Assembly (NCBI RefSeq): GCF_002514735.1
Contig: NZ_NBWU01000009.1
Span: 1-64,000 of the forward strand
Source of the DNA: Sediminicola luteus
Lineage (GTDB): Bacteria > Bacteroidota > Bacteroidia > Flavobacteriales > Flavobacteriaceae
DNA: 64,000 bases
Reading direction: 5' to 3'
Shown: in pieces, positions 18,068 to 26,699 of the stretch
Layout of the letters: each line of letters opens with the position of its first letter
Position numbering within the stretch: the first letter of the stretch is position 1
Notes under the pieces: model-generated
Told to the model about the DNA's origin: nothing
What the model saw: only the letters and a program-made list of their open reading frames with translations
Database searches by the model: none
Made by a program: the position numbers and the translations under genes

Positions 18068-18272
18068 TTAGAGACTGATTTGAAATGTGTGATTGGAATT
18101 TTTAAAGGTTGTTTTTCCTGCCTGCCGCAGGCAGGGATGCTTTATGAGGCAAAATTTTAAAGCATAGCTGGGCTACGGTTCAAAATTTTAACGAAATAGG
18201 GCGCAAACCTGCCCGTCCGGCAGGCGGGAAGAAGCATAAAAAAACAATTGACATATTTCAAAACAGTCTCTT
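18068..18272. repeat. Non-autonomous fold-back (MITE/REP-like) element
   Basis: About 205 bases are bounded by imperfect terminal inverted repeats: TTAGAGACTGATTTGAAATG at the left (18068-18087) and, on the opposite strand from the right end (18272 downward), TAAGAGACTGTTTTGAAATA. Inside are a near-perfect palindrome CCTGCCTGCCGCAGGCAGG (18117-18135), a similar G+C-rich palindrome CCTGCCCGTCCGGCAGGCGGG (18208-18228), and a central inverted pair around AAAATTTTAAAGCATAGC (18151-18168) and GGTTCAAAATTTTA (18177-18190). There is no coding capacity. I recall similar sequences scattered in Zobellia- and Maribacter-like genomes; no second copy occurs in this window. Confidence 0.75.
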
Positions 18273-18307
18273 AGTAAGAATATACCCTATTGTGGGTTTT
18301 AATTTAT

Positions 18308-18315
18308 TATTTTTG
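18308..18315 (+). promoter_or_regulatory. -7 element of rdgB
   Basis: TATTTTTG fits TANNTTTG; a weak TTG lies about 16-18 bases upstream. The start codon is at 18367. Confidence 0.4.
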
Positions 18316-18366
18316 AAGCATCTTAAATACGCTTGCACGACCAAATGATAAGCAAAACCGAAATGC

Positions 18367-18945
18367 ATGGAGGTTGTTTTTGCAACACATAACCCTAATA
18401 AAATCAAAGAGGTGCAAAACCTTGTCCCCAGTGGGATAAAGATAAAATCCTTAGAAGAAATTGGGTTTGATCAAGATATCGAAGAAAATGGGGAAACCCT
18501 TGAAGAGAATGCCTTTATCAAAGCCGACACCATATACGACTATTGCGGTTTGGCCTGTTTTTCCGATGACACTGGGTTAATTGTTCCCTTTTTAGATGGC
18601 GCTCCAGGTGTCTTTTCGGCGCGATATGCTGGTGAGCAAGCTTCTGCCGATGATAATATGCGTAAGCTTTTACAGGAATTAGATGGTCAAAATAACCGAT
18701 CGGCTTATTTTGAGACCGTAATAGCGTTTCGAGATTCGGAAGGCAAGCGTTTTTCTTTTTCTGGAAAGGCCGAAGGAACCATTACCCGTAACAGGCATGG
18801 CCTTAACGGCTTTGGTTACGACCCTATTTTTAGACCTATTGGGTATTCCGAAACTTTTGCCGAGTTATCTTTGGTTTCAAAAAACAAAATCAGCCACAGG
18901 GCCAAGGCCTTTGTGAAATTCTCTCAATTCCTATCTACCACCTAA
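18367..18945 (+). CDS. rdgB: Non-canonical purine NTP pyrophosphatase (RdgB/HAM1)
   Basis: This 192-residue enzyme hydrolyses ITP, dITP and XTP to monophosphates and keeps deaminated purines out of DNA and RNA. Signatures are VFATHNPNKIKEV (4-16, substrate loop with T/N/K), ENAFIKAD (about 47-54), the catalytic DDTGL (about 67-71), GAPGVFSARYAG and the C-terminal FGYDPIF...SHRAKA. Length is typical. The following membrane protein gene begins 3 bases after its stop and is probably co-transcribed. Confidence 0.96.
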   Translation: MEVVFATHNPNKIKEVQNLVPSGIKIKSLEEIGFDQDIEENGETLEENAFIKADTIYDYCGLACFSDDTGLIVPFLDGAPGVFSARYAGEQASADDNMRKLLQELDGQNNRSAYFETVIAFRDSEGKRFSFSGKAEGTITRNRHGLNGFGYDPIFRPIGYSETFAELSLVSKNKISHRAKAFVKFSQFLSTT

Positions 18946-18948
18946 CCT

Positions 18949-19599
18949 ATGGAAAGCAACATAAATACCCCCACCCCTCCGAAAAAGACCTTTGGCATTA
19001 ATGTTAAAAAGACAGAAGTGGTTGTTGGTCTGTTCATCATTTTGTATGCTTTTTTAATGTCCGCTATGGAGATTACCAGCAGTAACCTGAATGACAAAAT
19101 GATGATCGCGTATAACAAAATGATAAGTTATACGGGCTGGTATCAGTCTAAGAGTATAAAACAGACTCTAAAAGAGAGTGAAGTCGATTATTTAGAGGCC
19201 CTTATGAAAACTTCCGATGTAAGCGAAGAGGGTTTAGGCGATATAAAAAGTAAGATTTCCCAAGCCAAATCGAAGATGCTGAAATATGAAGCAGAGAAAA
19301 CCGAAATCTTGGTGGGCTCTTCCAAAGTACCTAGGCAATATTGGGCACAAGACCTTAACGGGGAAATGGGTAAAATCATTGGTATCAACGAATGGGAAGA
19401 GTCTACCCGAAAATACGATCAAGCAATTAATAAAATCGATGTCAGTATTTTACTTTTTCAAATTGGGATTATACTTGGTGCCGTATGTATCATTACTTAC
19501 GGGAACCCTAAAATACAGCGCTTGTTACTAATGAGCCTTACCGTATTTGGAGTATTGGGCGTAGTTTATGCCATTATCGGCTATTCGTTGATTCCGTAA
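18949..19599 (+). CDS. Hypothetical membrane protein
   Basis: This 216-residue protein is not one I recognise. It has one membrane segment near the N-terminus (about 25-43, VVGLFIILYAFLMSAME), a charged helical stretch with coiled-coil character (about 60-150, rich in K, E and S) and two membrane segments at the C-terminus (about 165-182 and 190-212). The layout suggests an inner-membrane protein with a cytosolic or periplasmic helical domain. Its gene follows rdgB by 3 bases, so the two are probably one transcript, but no functional link is evident. Confidence 0.7.
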   Translation: MESNINTPTPPKKTFGINVKKTEVVVGLFIILYAFLMSAMEITSSNLNDKMMIAYNKMISYTGWYQSKSIKQTLKESEVDYLEALMKTSDVSEEGLGDIKSKISQAKSKMLKYEAEKTEILVGSSKVPRQYWAQDLNGEMGKIIGINEWEESTRKYDQAINKIDVSILLFQIGIILGAVCIITYGNPKIQRLLLMSLTVFGVLGVVYAIIGYSLIP

Positions 19600-19658
19600 A
19601 TATCACCCTTTCCAATTGGAAGTTTTTCCATTTCCGCTTTTAAATCAATAAATAAAGG

Positions 19659-19666
19659 TACCTTTG
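19659..19666 (+). promoter_or_regulatory. -7 element of the DEAD-box helicase gene
   Basis: TACCTTTG matches TANNTTTG. It lies about 100 bases before the start at 19767, giving a long leader with short inverted repeats such as CCTTGGAGGTCAAGG (19672-19686) and the palindrome GAGCGCTC. A long leader fits cold-induced helicase genes, but that is inference. Confidence 0.5.
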
Positions 19667-19766
19667 CGCCGCCTTGGAGGTCAAGGTGGTACCAAATTGG
19701 GCGTAGGGTTAATTGAATTGTCGAGCGCTCCACGGTACATCGAATTTCAATTATACCAAAATTTAC

Positions 19767-21527
19767 ATGTCTACATTTGAAGCATTGGGTTTAGAAGAAA
19801 CCCTATTACAAGCTATTGCCGATTTAGGATTTACAGCGCCTTCCGAAGTTCAAGAAAAAGCCATTCCGATTCTATTGGGTTCAGAAACCGATTTAGTGGC
19901 CTTGGCCCAGACCGGTACAGGAAAAACCGCTGCATTTGGTTTTCCTATGATCCAAAAAATAGATGCCGGTAGCCGCCGGACCCAAGGGTTGATTATCTCC
20001 CCTACCCGTGAGCTTTGTTTACAGATTACCAATGAGCTTAAACTGTATTCAAAATATGTTAAAGGGTTCAATACCGTAGCGATCTATGGAGGTGCCAGTA
20101 TTACAGATCAGGCACGCCAGATAAAAAAAGGGGCGCAGGTAGTAGTTGCAACCCCAGGTCGTATGAAAGATATGATCAATCGGGGCATGGTCGATATTAC
20201 CCAAATCGATTACTGTGTACTCGATGAGGCCGATGAAATGTTGAACATGGGCTTCTATGAAGACATCAAGGATATATTAAGTAATACCCCTGAAGAGAAA
20301 TCTACTTGGTTATTTTCAGCCACCATGCCCAAAGAGGTTGCGGCCATTGCCAAAAAATTTATGGCAAAACCTCAGGAAATTACCGTTGGGGCCAAAAACA
20401 GTGGGGCCAGTACTGTAGCGCACGAGTATTATATGGTAAGTGGTCGTGATCGATACCCTGCCCTTAAACGCTTGGCCGATGCCAATCCGGGAATATTCTC
20501 CGTGGTCTTTTGCCGTACCAAACGCGATACCCAAAAAGTGGCCGAGAAGTTGATTGAAGACGGCTATAATGCCGGCGCCCTACATGGCGACCTAAGCCAA
20601 AACCAGCGTGATTTGATCATGAACGCTTTTCGCAAAAAGCAGATCAGTATGTTGGTTGCTACAGATGTAGCGGCCCGCGGTATCGATGTAGATGATATTA
20701 CCCATGTAATCAATTATCAATTACCCGACGACATTGAAACCTACAACCACCGTAGTGGTAGAACAGGTAGGGCTGGTAAATCCGGTATTTCCATGGTAAT
20801 CGTTACCAAAAGTGAAATGCGAAGGATTCATGCCATCGAAAGGATCATTAAACAGAAATTCGCCCAAAAGAAAATTCCAACCGGAATAGAAATCTGTGAG
20901 ATCCAATTGTATCATTTGGCCAGTAAGATCAAAAACACGGAGGTAAGTGACGATATTAACAACTACCTACCCGCCATATATGACGTACTTCAAGAACTAG
21001 ATCGTGAAGAGTTAATAAAGCGTATGGTCTCGGTGGAGTTCTCAAGATTCCATGAATACTACAGTAAAACCAAAGACCTGAATACGGTAGAACCTGGAAA
21101 AATCGGTAGCGAAAAAGGAAGAAGGGATGTAGCCAGTACGCGCTATTTCATCAATATTGGGGAAAAAGATGGCTACGATTGGATGTCACTTAAAGACTTC
21201 CTAAAAGAAACGATTGGCTTGGGGCGCGAAGATGTTTACAAGGTCGATGTAAAAGGGAGTTTCTCCTTTTTTAATACCGATGCCGACAAGGCTGAAGAAG
21301 TACTGAATGTATTCCAGGACTTTAAGCAAGACGGGCGTTTTATCAATGTAGAGATTTCCGACAAACCATCTTCTGGTAAAAAAGGTCGGGGTAAGCGAAG
21401 CCCAAGACGCAGTAGTGATTTTAAGGAGGGTGGAAACCGAAAAAAAGGTAGGGATCGCGATCGTAAGCCAAAAGGTAAAAAAGGGTCCGGACACAGAAAA
21501 GGAAAGCGTAGACCGGGCTTCTTTTAG
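19767..21527 (+). CDS. deaD: DEAD-box RNA helicase with DbpA-type RNA-binding domain
   Basis: From the ATG at 19767 this is a 586-residue ATP-dependent RNA helicase. Motifs in order are the Q motif (PSEVQEKAIP), AQTGTGKT, PTRELC, TPGR, DEAD in VLDEADEM, SAT, and HRSGRTGRAG. A DbpA-like RNA-binding fold follows (about 465-545, KDGYDWMSLKDFLKETIGL) and then a very basic tail rich in K, R and G. Its layout is that of DeaD/CsdA-type helicases acting in ribosome assembly or cold RNA unwinding. An in-frame upstream ATG at 19713 is less likely because MSTFEALGL is the usual start of the family. Confidence 0.94.
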   Translation: MSTFEALGLEETLLQAIADLGFTAPSEVQEKAIPILLGSETDLVALAQTGTGKTAAFGFPMIQKIDAGSRRTQGLIISPTRELCLQITNELKLYSKYVKGFNTVAIYGGASITDQARQIKKGAQVVVATPGRMKDMINRGMVDITQIDYCVLDEADEMLNMGFYEDIKDILSNTPEEKSTWLFSATMPKEVAAIAKKFMAKPQEITVGAKNSGASTVAHEYYMVSGRDRYPALKRLADANPGIFSVVFCRTKRDTQKVAEKLIEDGYNAGALHGDLSQNQRDLIMNAFRKKQISMLVATDVAARGIDVDDITHVINYQLPDDIETYNHRSGRTGRAGKSGISMVIVTKSEMRRIHAIERIIKQKFAQKKIPTGIEICEIQLYHLASKIKNTEVSDDINNYLPAIYDVLQELDREELIKRMVSVEFSRFHEYYSKTKDLNTVEPGKIGSEKGRRDVASTRYFINIGEKDGYDWMSLKDFLKETIGLGREDVYKVDVKGSFSFFNTDADKAEEVLNVFQDFKQDGRFINVEISDKPSSGKKGRGKRSPRRSSDFKEGGNRKKGRDRDRKPKGKKGSGHRKGKRRPGFF

Positions 21528-21570
21528 AATATGGGTCCCATTTGCACGAGAAAGTTAAAAAGGGCATAAA

Positions 21571-21607
21571 AAATAGCCTCGTATTTTTTTCTTATGAGGC
21601 TATTTGT
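21571..21607 (+). terminator. Probable terminator after the DEAD-box helicase gene
   Basis: Arms AAATAGCCTC (21571-21580) and GAGGCTATTT (21596-21605) enclose a T-rich loop. The T run after the stem is poor, so termination is likely but not certain. Confidence 0.5.
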
Positions 21608-21631
21608 ACTTTTAAAACCATAAATCGACCT

Positions 21632-22405
21632 ATGAAGAAGTATTATTTTTGGTTTTGCCTGCTTTTTGCAACCTTGGCCATGGCCCAAGAAGAAAATCAA
21701 AACTTACGTAATTTCGAGGCCAAAGTGGTCAACGCCCAAACCGACCGGCCTTTACAAAACGTCCATATTATAAACCTAACCCAGGTAATAGGGGCCATCA
21801 CAGATAAAAAAGGTGACTTTAATATTCCGGCCGCGGTAAACGACACCCTGTTTTTTAGCTATCTAGGTTTTAAATCACAAAAAATACGGGTTACCAATGA
21901 TATGTTCAAATATGGTGACACTAAAATCGCCATGACCGAACTGGCTTATGCTTTAGAAGAAGTAGTGGTTAAACCCTATAATTTGACCGGGTACCTGGAA
22001 ATTGACGTCAAGAACATTCCGATCAACACAGCCTATCAATATCAAATTGCTGGTCTATCTAAAGGTTATGAAGCGGGTTCTAAAAACCCAAGTGCGGTAA
22101 CCAAGGTCTTAGGGGCTATTATGAATCCTGCCGATTTATTGCGCAACCTCTTTGGCAAAAAGCCACGCCAAATGCGGAAACTAACCAAAGTAAAACAAGA
22201 TGACCATATCAGGGACTTGTTGGCCTCTAAATTCGACAGGGAAACCCTTGAGGAGTTATTGCAACTCGAAAAAGTGGATATCGAAGATATTTTGAACAAC
22301 TGTAACTATTCCAAATCATTTATTAGGACCGCCAACGATTTACAGATACTGGATGCTATCAGTAAATGTTATGAAGAATTCAAGGTGTTGAATCGGGATA
22401 AATAG
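21632..22405 (+). CDS. Exported protein with carboxypeptidase-regulatory-like domain
   Basis: Starting at the ATG at 21632 gives 257 residues headed by a signal peptide (KKYYFWFCLLFATLAMAQ), which is why I reject the upstream start at 21542. Residues about 25-105 form a CarboxypepD_reg-like beta-sandwich (AKVVNAQTDRPLQNVHIINL, seen as DRPLQNVHI, then GDFNIPA and YLGFKSQKI). The rest is helical and charged without a known domain. Such proteins occur widely in Bacteroidota envelopes as stand-alone relatives of the TonB receptor N-terminal extension. The role is unknown. Confidence 0.8.
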   Translation: MKKYYFWFCLLFATLAMAQEENQNLRNFEAKVVNAQTDRPLQNVHIINLTQVIGAITDKKGDFNIPAAVNDTLFFSYLGFKSQKIRVTNDMFKYGDTKIAMTELAYALEEVVVKPYNLTGYLEIDVKNIPINTAYQYQIAGLSKGYEAGSKNPSAVTKVLGAIMNPADLLRNLFGKKPRQMRKLTKVKQDDHIRDLLASKFDRETLEELLQLEKVDIEDILNNCNYSKSFIRTANDLQILDAISKCYEEFKVLNRDK

Positions 22406-22491
22406 TAACCTCATAGTTTAAAAGGTTAATAGCTCCCTTTTTGTTTTAGGTTTAGAAGGCTATTTCATAGTTTTAAGGAAAATTCCTCACT

Positions 22492-24207
22492 ATGAAGAAG
22501 TTGTTATACCTACTCCCCGTATTTTTAGGATTGATTTTTTGCGGTAGGTTCGATAAAAAACAACATACCGCTCCAGGAAAGGACAGTACTTCAAAGGAGG
22601 TAGCACAAACGGTTAGAAAAAAATTACCCGAAGCCCAATCCCCTTTTTATTGGGAAAACGCGAATATTTATTTTCTACTTACCGATCGCTTCAAAAATGG
22701 TAAGTACAATAATGATTTAAATTTTGGCCGCACCCAAGAAACGGCTCCCATGCGTGGTTTTCACGGAGGTGATCTTGCTGGAATTACCCAAAAGATAGAA
22801 GAAGGATATTTTGACAAGCTCGGGGTTGGGGCCATATGGTTTACACCTATACTAGAGCAGGTGCATGGTATTGTCGATGAAGGTTCTGGCCCCACCTACG
22901 GCTATCATGGGTATTGGACCAAGGATTGGACCGCCATTGACCCTAACTTCGGAACCTATGAAGACCTCAAGACCATGGTAGACACCGCCCATGACCATGG
23001 AATACGGGTAATAATGGACGTGGTCCTAAACCATACCGGACCGGTTACCGAGAAAGATCCGGTATGGCCCGAAGATTGGGTTCGCACTGGTCCGCAATGT
23101 ACTTATGACAATTACAAAAACACTACCGCTTGTACCTTGGTGGCAAATTTACCCGATGTGTATACAGAATCGGATACGGCAGTAGAATTACCGGATGCTA
23201 TATTGGCCAAGTGGAAAGAAGAAGGTAGACTAGCTAAAGAACTGGACGAACTGGAACGTTTTTTTGAAAGGACGGGTTATTCACGAGCGCCAAGATTCTA
23301 TATTATCAAATGGCTTACCGATTATGTACATGAATTTGGAATCGATGGTTTTAGGGTAGATACCGCCAAACATGTCGACGAACAATGTTGGGCAGAATTA
23401 AAGCAGGAAGCATCCTATGCCTTTGAAACCTGGAAGAAAAAACATCCGGAAAAAGCATTGGACCATACCCCTTTCTTTATGCTCGGAGAAGTTTATGGGT
23501 ACAATATAAACAACGGAAGACTATATGATTTTGGAGACCAAAAGGTAGACTATTTTAACTACGGTTTTTCAAGTCTACTCAATTTCGGACTTAAATATGA
23601 TACCGAGAAAGGGTATGAATCAGTTTTTAAAACTTACGATAAATTGCTACATGGCAAACTCAAGGGAAAAAGTGTGGTAAACTACCTAACATCGCACGAC
23701 GATGGCGAACCCTTTGATTTGGAACGGGAGCAACCGAAAAAGACCGCTGAAATGTTATTGTTGGCACCGGGCATCTCCCAAATTTACTATGGCGATGAAA
23801 CGGCCCGCCCCTTACTAATAGAAGGTACTATTGGAGATGCTACCCTACGTGGCCCCATGAATTGGGGTGCTATTGACAGCTCGGCCACTACCCAAGCAAT
23901 TTTAGAGCATTGGCGTAAACTGGGGCAATTTAAGCGTGATCATCCGGCCGTGGGTATGGGCAGGCATAAAAGGCTATCCAAGAAACCCTATGTATTCGGT
24001 AGAAGTCTGGTACGTAATAACCTAAAGGATAAAGTGGCCGTAGGTCTAAACCTTCCCATAGGACAAAAAAGGATCCGGGTGAAAGGTTTTTTTGGCAACG
24101 GCACTAAATTATGCGACGCTTATTCAGGCAGTTCCCTGGTGGTTGAAAATGGATATGTCGCCCTCAACTCCCCCTATGATACGGCATTGTTGGAACTGGA
24201 AGACTGA
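22492..24207 (+). CDS. Periplasmic alpha-amylase family (GH13) glycoside hydrolase
   Basis: This 571-residue protein has a signal sequence with a cysteine at 17 (GLIFCG), so it may be a lipoprotein or merely exported. The catalytic barrel is of family GH13: region I DVVLNHTG, region II GFRVDTAKH with the nucleophile D, region III MLGEVYG with the acid/base E, and region IV LTSHDDGEP with the stabilising D. It should cleave alpha-1,4-glucans or maltodextrins. No susCD or maltose regulator gene is near. Its 3' end overlaps the convergent SRPBCC gene by 34 bases. Confidence 0.93.
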   Translation: MKKLLYLLPVFLGLIFCGRFDKKQHTAPGKDSTSKEVAQTVRKKLPEAQSPFYWENANIYFLLTDRFKNGKYNNDLNFGRTQETAPMRGFHGGDLAGITQKIEEGYFDKLGVGAIWFTPILEQVHGIVDEGSGPTYGYHGYWTKDWTAIDPNFGTYEDLKTMVDTAHDHGIRVIMDVVLNHTGPVTEKDPVWPEDWVRTGPQCTYDNYKNTTACTLVANLPDVYTESDTAVELPDAILAKWKEEGRLAKELDELERFFERTGYSRAPRFYIIKWLTDYVHEFGIDGFRVDTAKHVDEQCWAELKQEASYAFETWKKKHPEKALDHTPFFMLGEVYGYNINNGRLYDFGDQKVDYFNYGFSSLLNFGLKYDTEKGYESVFKTYDKLLHGKLKGKSVVNYLTSHDDGEPFDLEREQPKKTAEMLLLAPGISQIYYGDETARPLLIEGTIGDATLRGPMNWGAIDSSATTQAILEHWRKLGQFKRDHPAVGMGRHKRLSKKPYVFGRSLVRNNLKDKVAVGLNLPIGQKRIRVKGFFGNGTKLCDAYSGSSLVVENGYVALNSPYDTALLELED

Positions 24208-24740
24208 CCAGAATCGACTTCTAAAATCGCTTTCAGGTTTTGCATACTCTCGTCGAAACCCAGCTGTGCCCTTTTTCTTGAGCCTCTGAGCATGACCATA
24301 ATATTCACAGGAAAACCCATTTTGGCAGAAAAACCAACTTCTACAAAGGTTTTATGCATCGAATTACGGCCCACTTTATAGTAAAGAAAGCATTTGAACA
24401 ACGAAAAATTCATAAAACTAAGTTCGGTGTCGATCCTATGTGGGGCGTTAATATGTATTATCTTTTGTTCGCCCTGCCCTACACTAGTGGCGCTTTCCCA
24501 AAAACGAACCGCCCCCAATTCACCATCTTCGCCAATGATACCGGATTCAAAAAAGCGGTTGTCTTTTTCCCAAAAAGACCAATTCGATTGGTTTTTTAGC
24601 AAGCGTAAATACTCGAATATTTCAGCCGGTTCCCTTTTTACGATTACCTTGCTTTTCACGAAGAATTCCTTAGGGGATAAAAAATGTAAGCTGAGTGTTA
24701 TAAATAACAAGGCTAAAAGTACATAGAGCACAAAAATCAT
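24174..24740 (-). CDS. SRPBCC-fold membrane-anchored protein
   Basis: This 188-residue protein has one N-terminal membrane helix (about 1-20) followed by a domain with the spacing of the SRPBCC/polyketide-cyclase fold: VKSKVIVKREPAEIFEYL at the start, LKNQSNWSFWEKD, a central GELGAVRFWES strand, and a long C-terminal helix with FDESMQNLKAILE. The fold binds hydrophobic ligands in a cavity; no ligand can be named. The stop lies inside the 3' end of the GH13 gene on the other strand. Confidence 0.75.
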   Translation of the reverse strand: MIFVLYVLLALLFITLSLHFLSPKEFFVKSKVIVKREPAEIFEYLRLLKNQSNWSFWEKDNRFFESGIIGEDGELGAVRFWESATSVGQGEQKIIHINAPHRIDTELSFMNFSLFKCFLYYKVGRNSMHKTFVEVGFSAKMGFPVNIMVMLRGSRKRAQLGFDESMQNLKAILEVDSGQSSSSNNAVS

Positions 24741-24776
24741 GCTGGAAGGGGTTGGTTGCCATCCTAAGGTATAAAT

Positions 24777-25439
24777 TTATTGGTTACCATCATACCTTTC
24801 CATGATAGAATCAATACTTTTGATCGACTTTTTGGTCCAGTCCAATCTCTTTTCCAGGCGTTCTTCCTCCGATAATTTCCAGTCAAAAGAAGTGGTCCGC
24901 AATTGTTCGCTCAAACGGGCCAATAAGATTGCCGCTGAAACCGAAATATTCAAACTCTCGGTAAATCCGTACATAGGAATTTTTAAATGGCGGTCGGCCT
25001 GCTCCATAACCTCAGGGCTTAGACCTTCTTTTTCGGTTCCGAAGAATAAAACGGTCTTACCGGTCAGTTTAAAATCGTCCAACAAACTGGCATTGGCATG
25101 CGGACTGGTCGCTACGATCTCATAGCCTTGGCCTTTTAGGTGGTTCATGCAGCTCTCGGTATCGGTATAATGAAAAGTGTCTACCCACTTTTCTGCCCCC
25201 ATGGCAATATTCTTATCCAACCGCTCACCAAAACGCCTTTCAATCAAATGCGCTTGTTGTATCCCAAAAATATCGCAGCTGCGTATTACGGCACTGGTAT
25301 TATGCAGTTGGTATACATCTTCAATGGCCACGGTAAGCCAATTCGTACGGTGCTCCAATACTTCTTCGAACCTTTTCATACGATCTTCCGTGATAAATGC
25401 AGATAAATATTCCAATAAACCAATATCCATACCTTCCAA
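24777..25439 (-). CDS. trmH: tRNA (guanosine18-2'-O)-methyltransferase TrmH
   Basis: This 220-residue SpoU-class enzyme shows the three family motifs: motif 1 VYQLHNTSAVIRSCDIFGI (seen as NTSAVIRSCDIFGI, about 46-59, with N and R for catalysis), motif 2 LFFGTEKEGLSPEV (about 131-144) and motif 3 IPMYGFTESLNISVSAAILL (seen as FTESLNISVSAAI, about 157-169). Short N- and C-terminal extensions rich in charged residues, and HRTNWLTVAIEDV before motif 1, are typical of TrmH rather than RlmB. It should methylate the D-loop G18 of tRNAs. Confidence 0.92.
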   Translation of the reverse strand: MEGMDIGLLEYLSAFITEDRMKRFEEVLEHRTNWLTVAIEDVYQLHNTSAVIRSCDIFGIQQAHLIERRFGERLDKNIAMGAEKWVDTFHYTDTESCMNHLKGQGYEIVATSPHANASLLDDFKLTGKTVLFFGTEKEGLSPEVMEQADRHLKIPMYGFTESLNISVSAAILLARLSEQLRTTSFDWKLSEEERLEKRLDWTKKSIKSIDSIMERYDGNQ

Positions 25440-25469
25440 ACGTTTTATAGTAAACCAATCTTAACCAAA

Positions 25470-26699
25470 ATGCGCATAAATTTAAAAAAAGCCGGTGTAT
25501 ATGCATCTTTCCTTGTATTCACCATCCTATTTTCTTGTCTGGACAAACCCAATAATTCGGAACCTGCCCAAGATTATCCGTTACCTATCCCTATTGAAAA
25601 TTCGACTAGTAACGATAGTCTAGCCTTTGCCCTAGGCCAAACCATTCAAGGGTTTATTCTAGAACGTGATTCCGTGGGCTTCGTAAACGCCATGAATCTG
25701 GAGGCTTTTGGTAATCGGGTTACCTATATGGAGTACAAAAACCCACTGCTGAAACGATATATCGCCCAATTTAAAATGGGACTAAAACAAGGAATGTCGG
25801 CCTTACCTATGGAATTGATCACCTTGGTAAACCAAGGGGCATATTATGATTTTATCGGTTATTATTATGATGAAGAAGTGAATACCTATAGGCTTATATT
25901 TCGTTTTTTCAGTGATGAATCCGGAATAAACTACCATGATTATGAACTTAGCCCCGGAAAGGCGGGGGATCTACAGGTAAGTGATATTTTTATTTATGCC
26001 AATGGCCAGGAATACAGTCAAACCTTAAATTGGATCTTTCTTTCTTCTTTGCCCAAGAACATAATTGAAAAGGTAATTTTCAGTACCGCCAAAAGCGATG
26101 CCGATCAACTTACGGCAACCTTTACCGAATCGCGTAGGGGAAATCACGAATTGGCCTTGGACTATCTGCATGGGGTAAGTGATGAAATGAAAAAAGAAAA
26201 GAACTATCATTTGTTCAATATTCGACTTAGCCAGCAACTTGGCGATGATAAATATATTGCTGCCCTAGGGGAAATGTTGAACCAATTCAAGGACGACCCA
26301 AGTTGCGCCTTACTATTTATGGACTATTATATACACCATGGCAATTTTGAGGCGGCCTACCAAATCATAGAAGATTTGGAAGAGGCCACTACCGATGGTT
26401 TTTTGAATTACCTTAAAGGCAATCTGGCTGCACAGGAAGGGAATTTGGAAAAGGCCGTTGAATCTTATGAAGCCATGCAAATGGAATTCCCGGATTTCCA
26501 TAATGCGAGTATAGATTTAATAGTGGTAAGGGCCATGCAAGGAAACTACCAAGAATGTAATCGCTTATTGAACAGATTAATCGGCCACGGTTTGGAAAAG
26601 GAAGCCTTGCACGATATGCTTATTGAAATGGGATACGAACAAGAAAACCGGATTTATGGCTATCTTGACTCCAAAGAATATGCACAATGGCTGAATTAG
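25470..26699 (+). CDS. Lipoprotein with TPR-like repeats
   Basis: This 409-residue protein begins with a lipoprotein signal (LFSC, acylated cysteine at about 23). The first half (about 50-190) has no family I can name; the second half (about 210-400) shows helical hairpins of TPR character, for example NHELALDYLHGVSDEMKKEKN, GNFEAAYQIIEDLEEA and GNLEKAVESYEAMQMEFPD (in shorter units). It is likely anchored in the membrane with a protein-interaction scaffold in the periplasm. The gene overlaps the sirtuin gene by 13 bases, suggesting coupled translation. Confidence 0.8.
   Translation: MRINLKKAGVYASFLVFTILFSCLDKPNNSEPAQDYPLPIPIENSTSNDSLAFALGQTIQGFILERDSVGFVNAMNLEAFGNRVTYMEYKNPLLKRYIAQFKMGLKQGMSALPMELITLVNQGAYYDFIGYYYDEEVNTYRLIFRFFSDESGINYHDYELSPGKAGDLQVSDIFIYANGQEYSQTLNWIFLSSLPKNIIEKVIFSTAKSDADQLTATFTESRRGNHELALDYLHGVSDEMKKEKNYHLFNIRLSQQLGDDKYIAALGEMLNQFKDDPSCALLFMDYYIHHGNFEAAYQIIEDLEEATTDGFLNYLKGNLAAQEGNLEKAVESYEAMQMEFPDFHNASIDLIVVRAMQGNYQECNRLLNRLIGHGLEKEALHDMLIEMGYEQENRIYGYLDSKEYAQWLN

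Larger units (their letters stand above)
17868..18366. other. Intergenic region with a fold-back repeat
   Basis: No gene is visible between serA and rdgB (both transcribed outward). The right half is filled by the fold-back element described separately and the last 60 bases hold the rdgB promoter; 17868-18067 shows nothing I can interpret. Confidence 0.6.
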
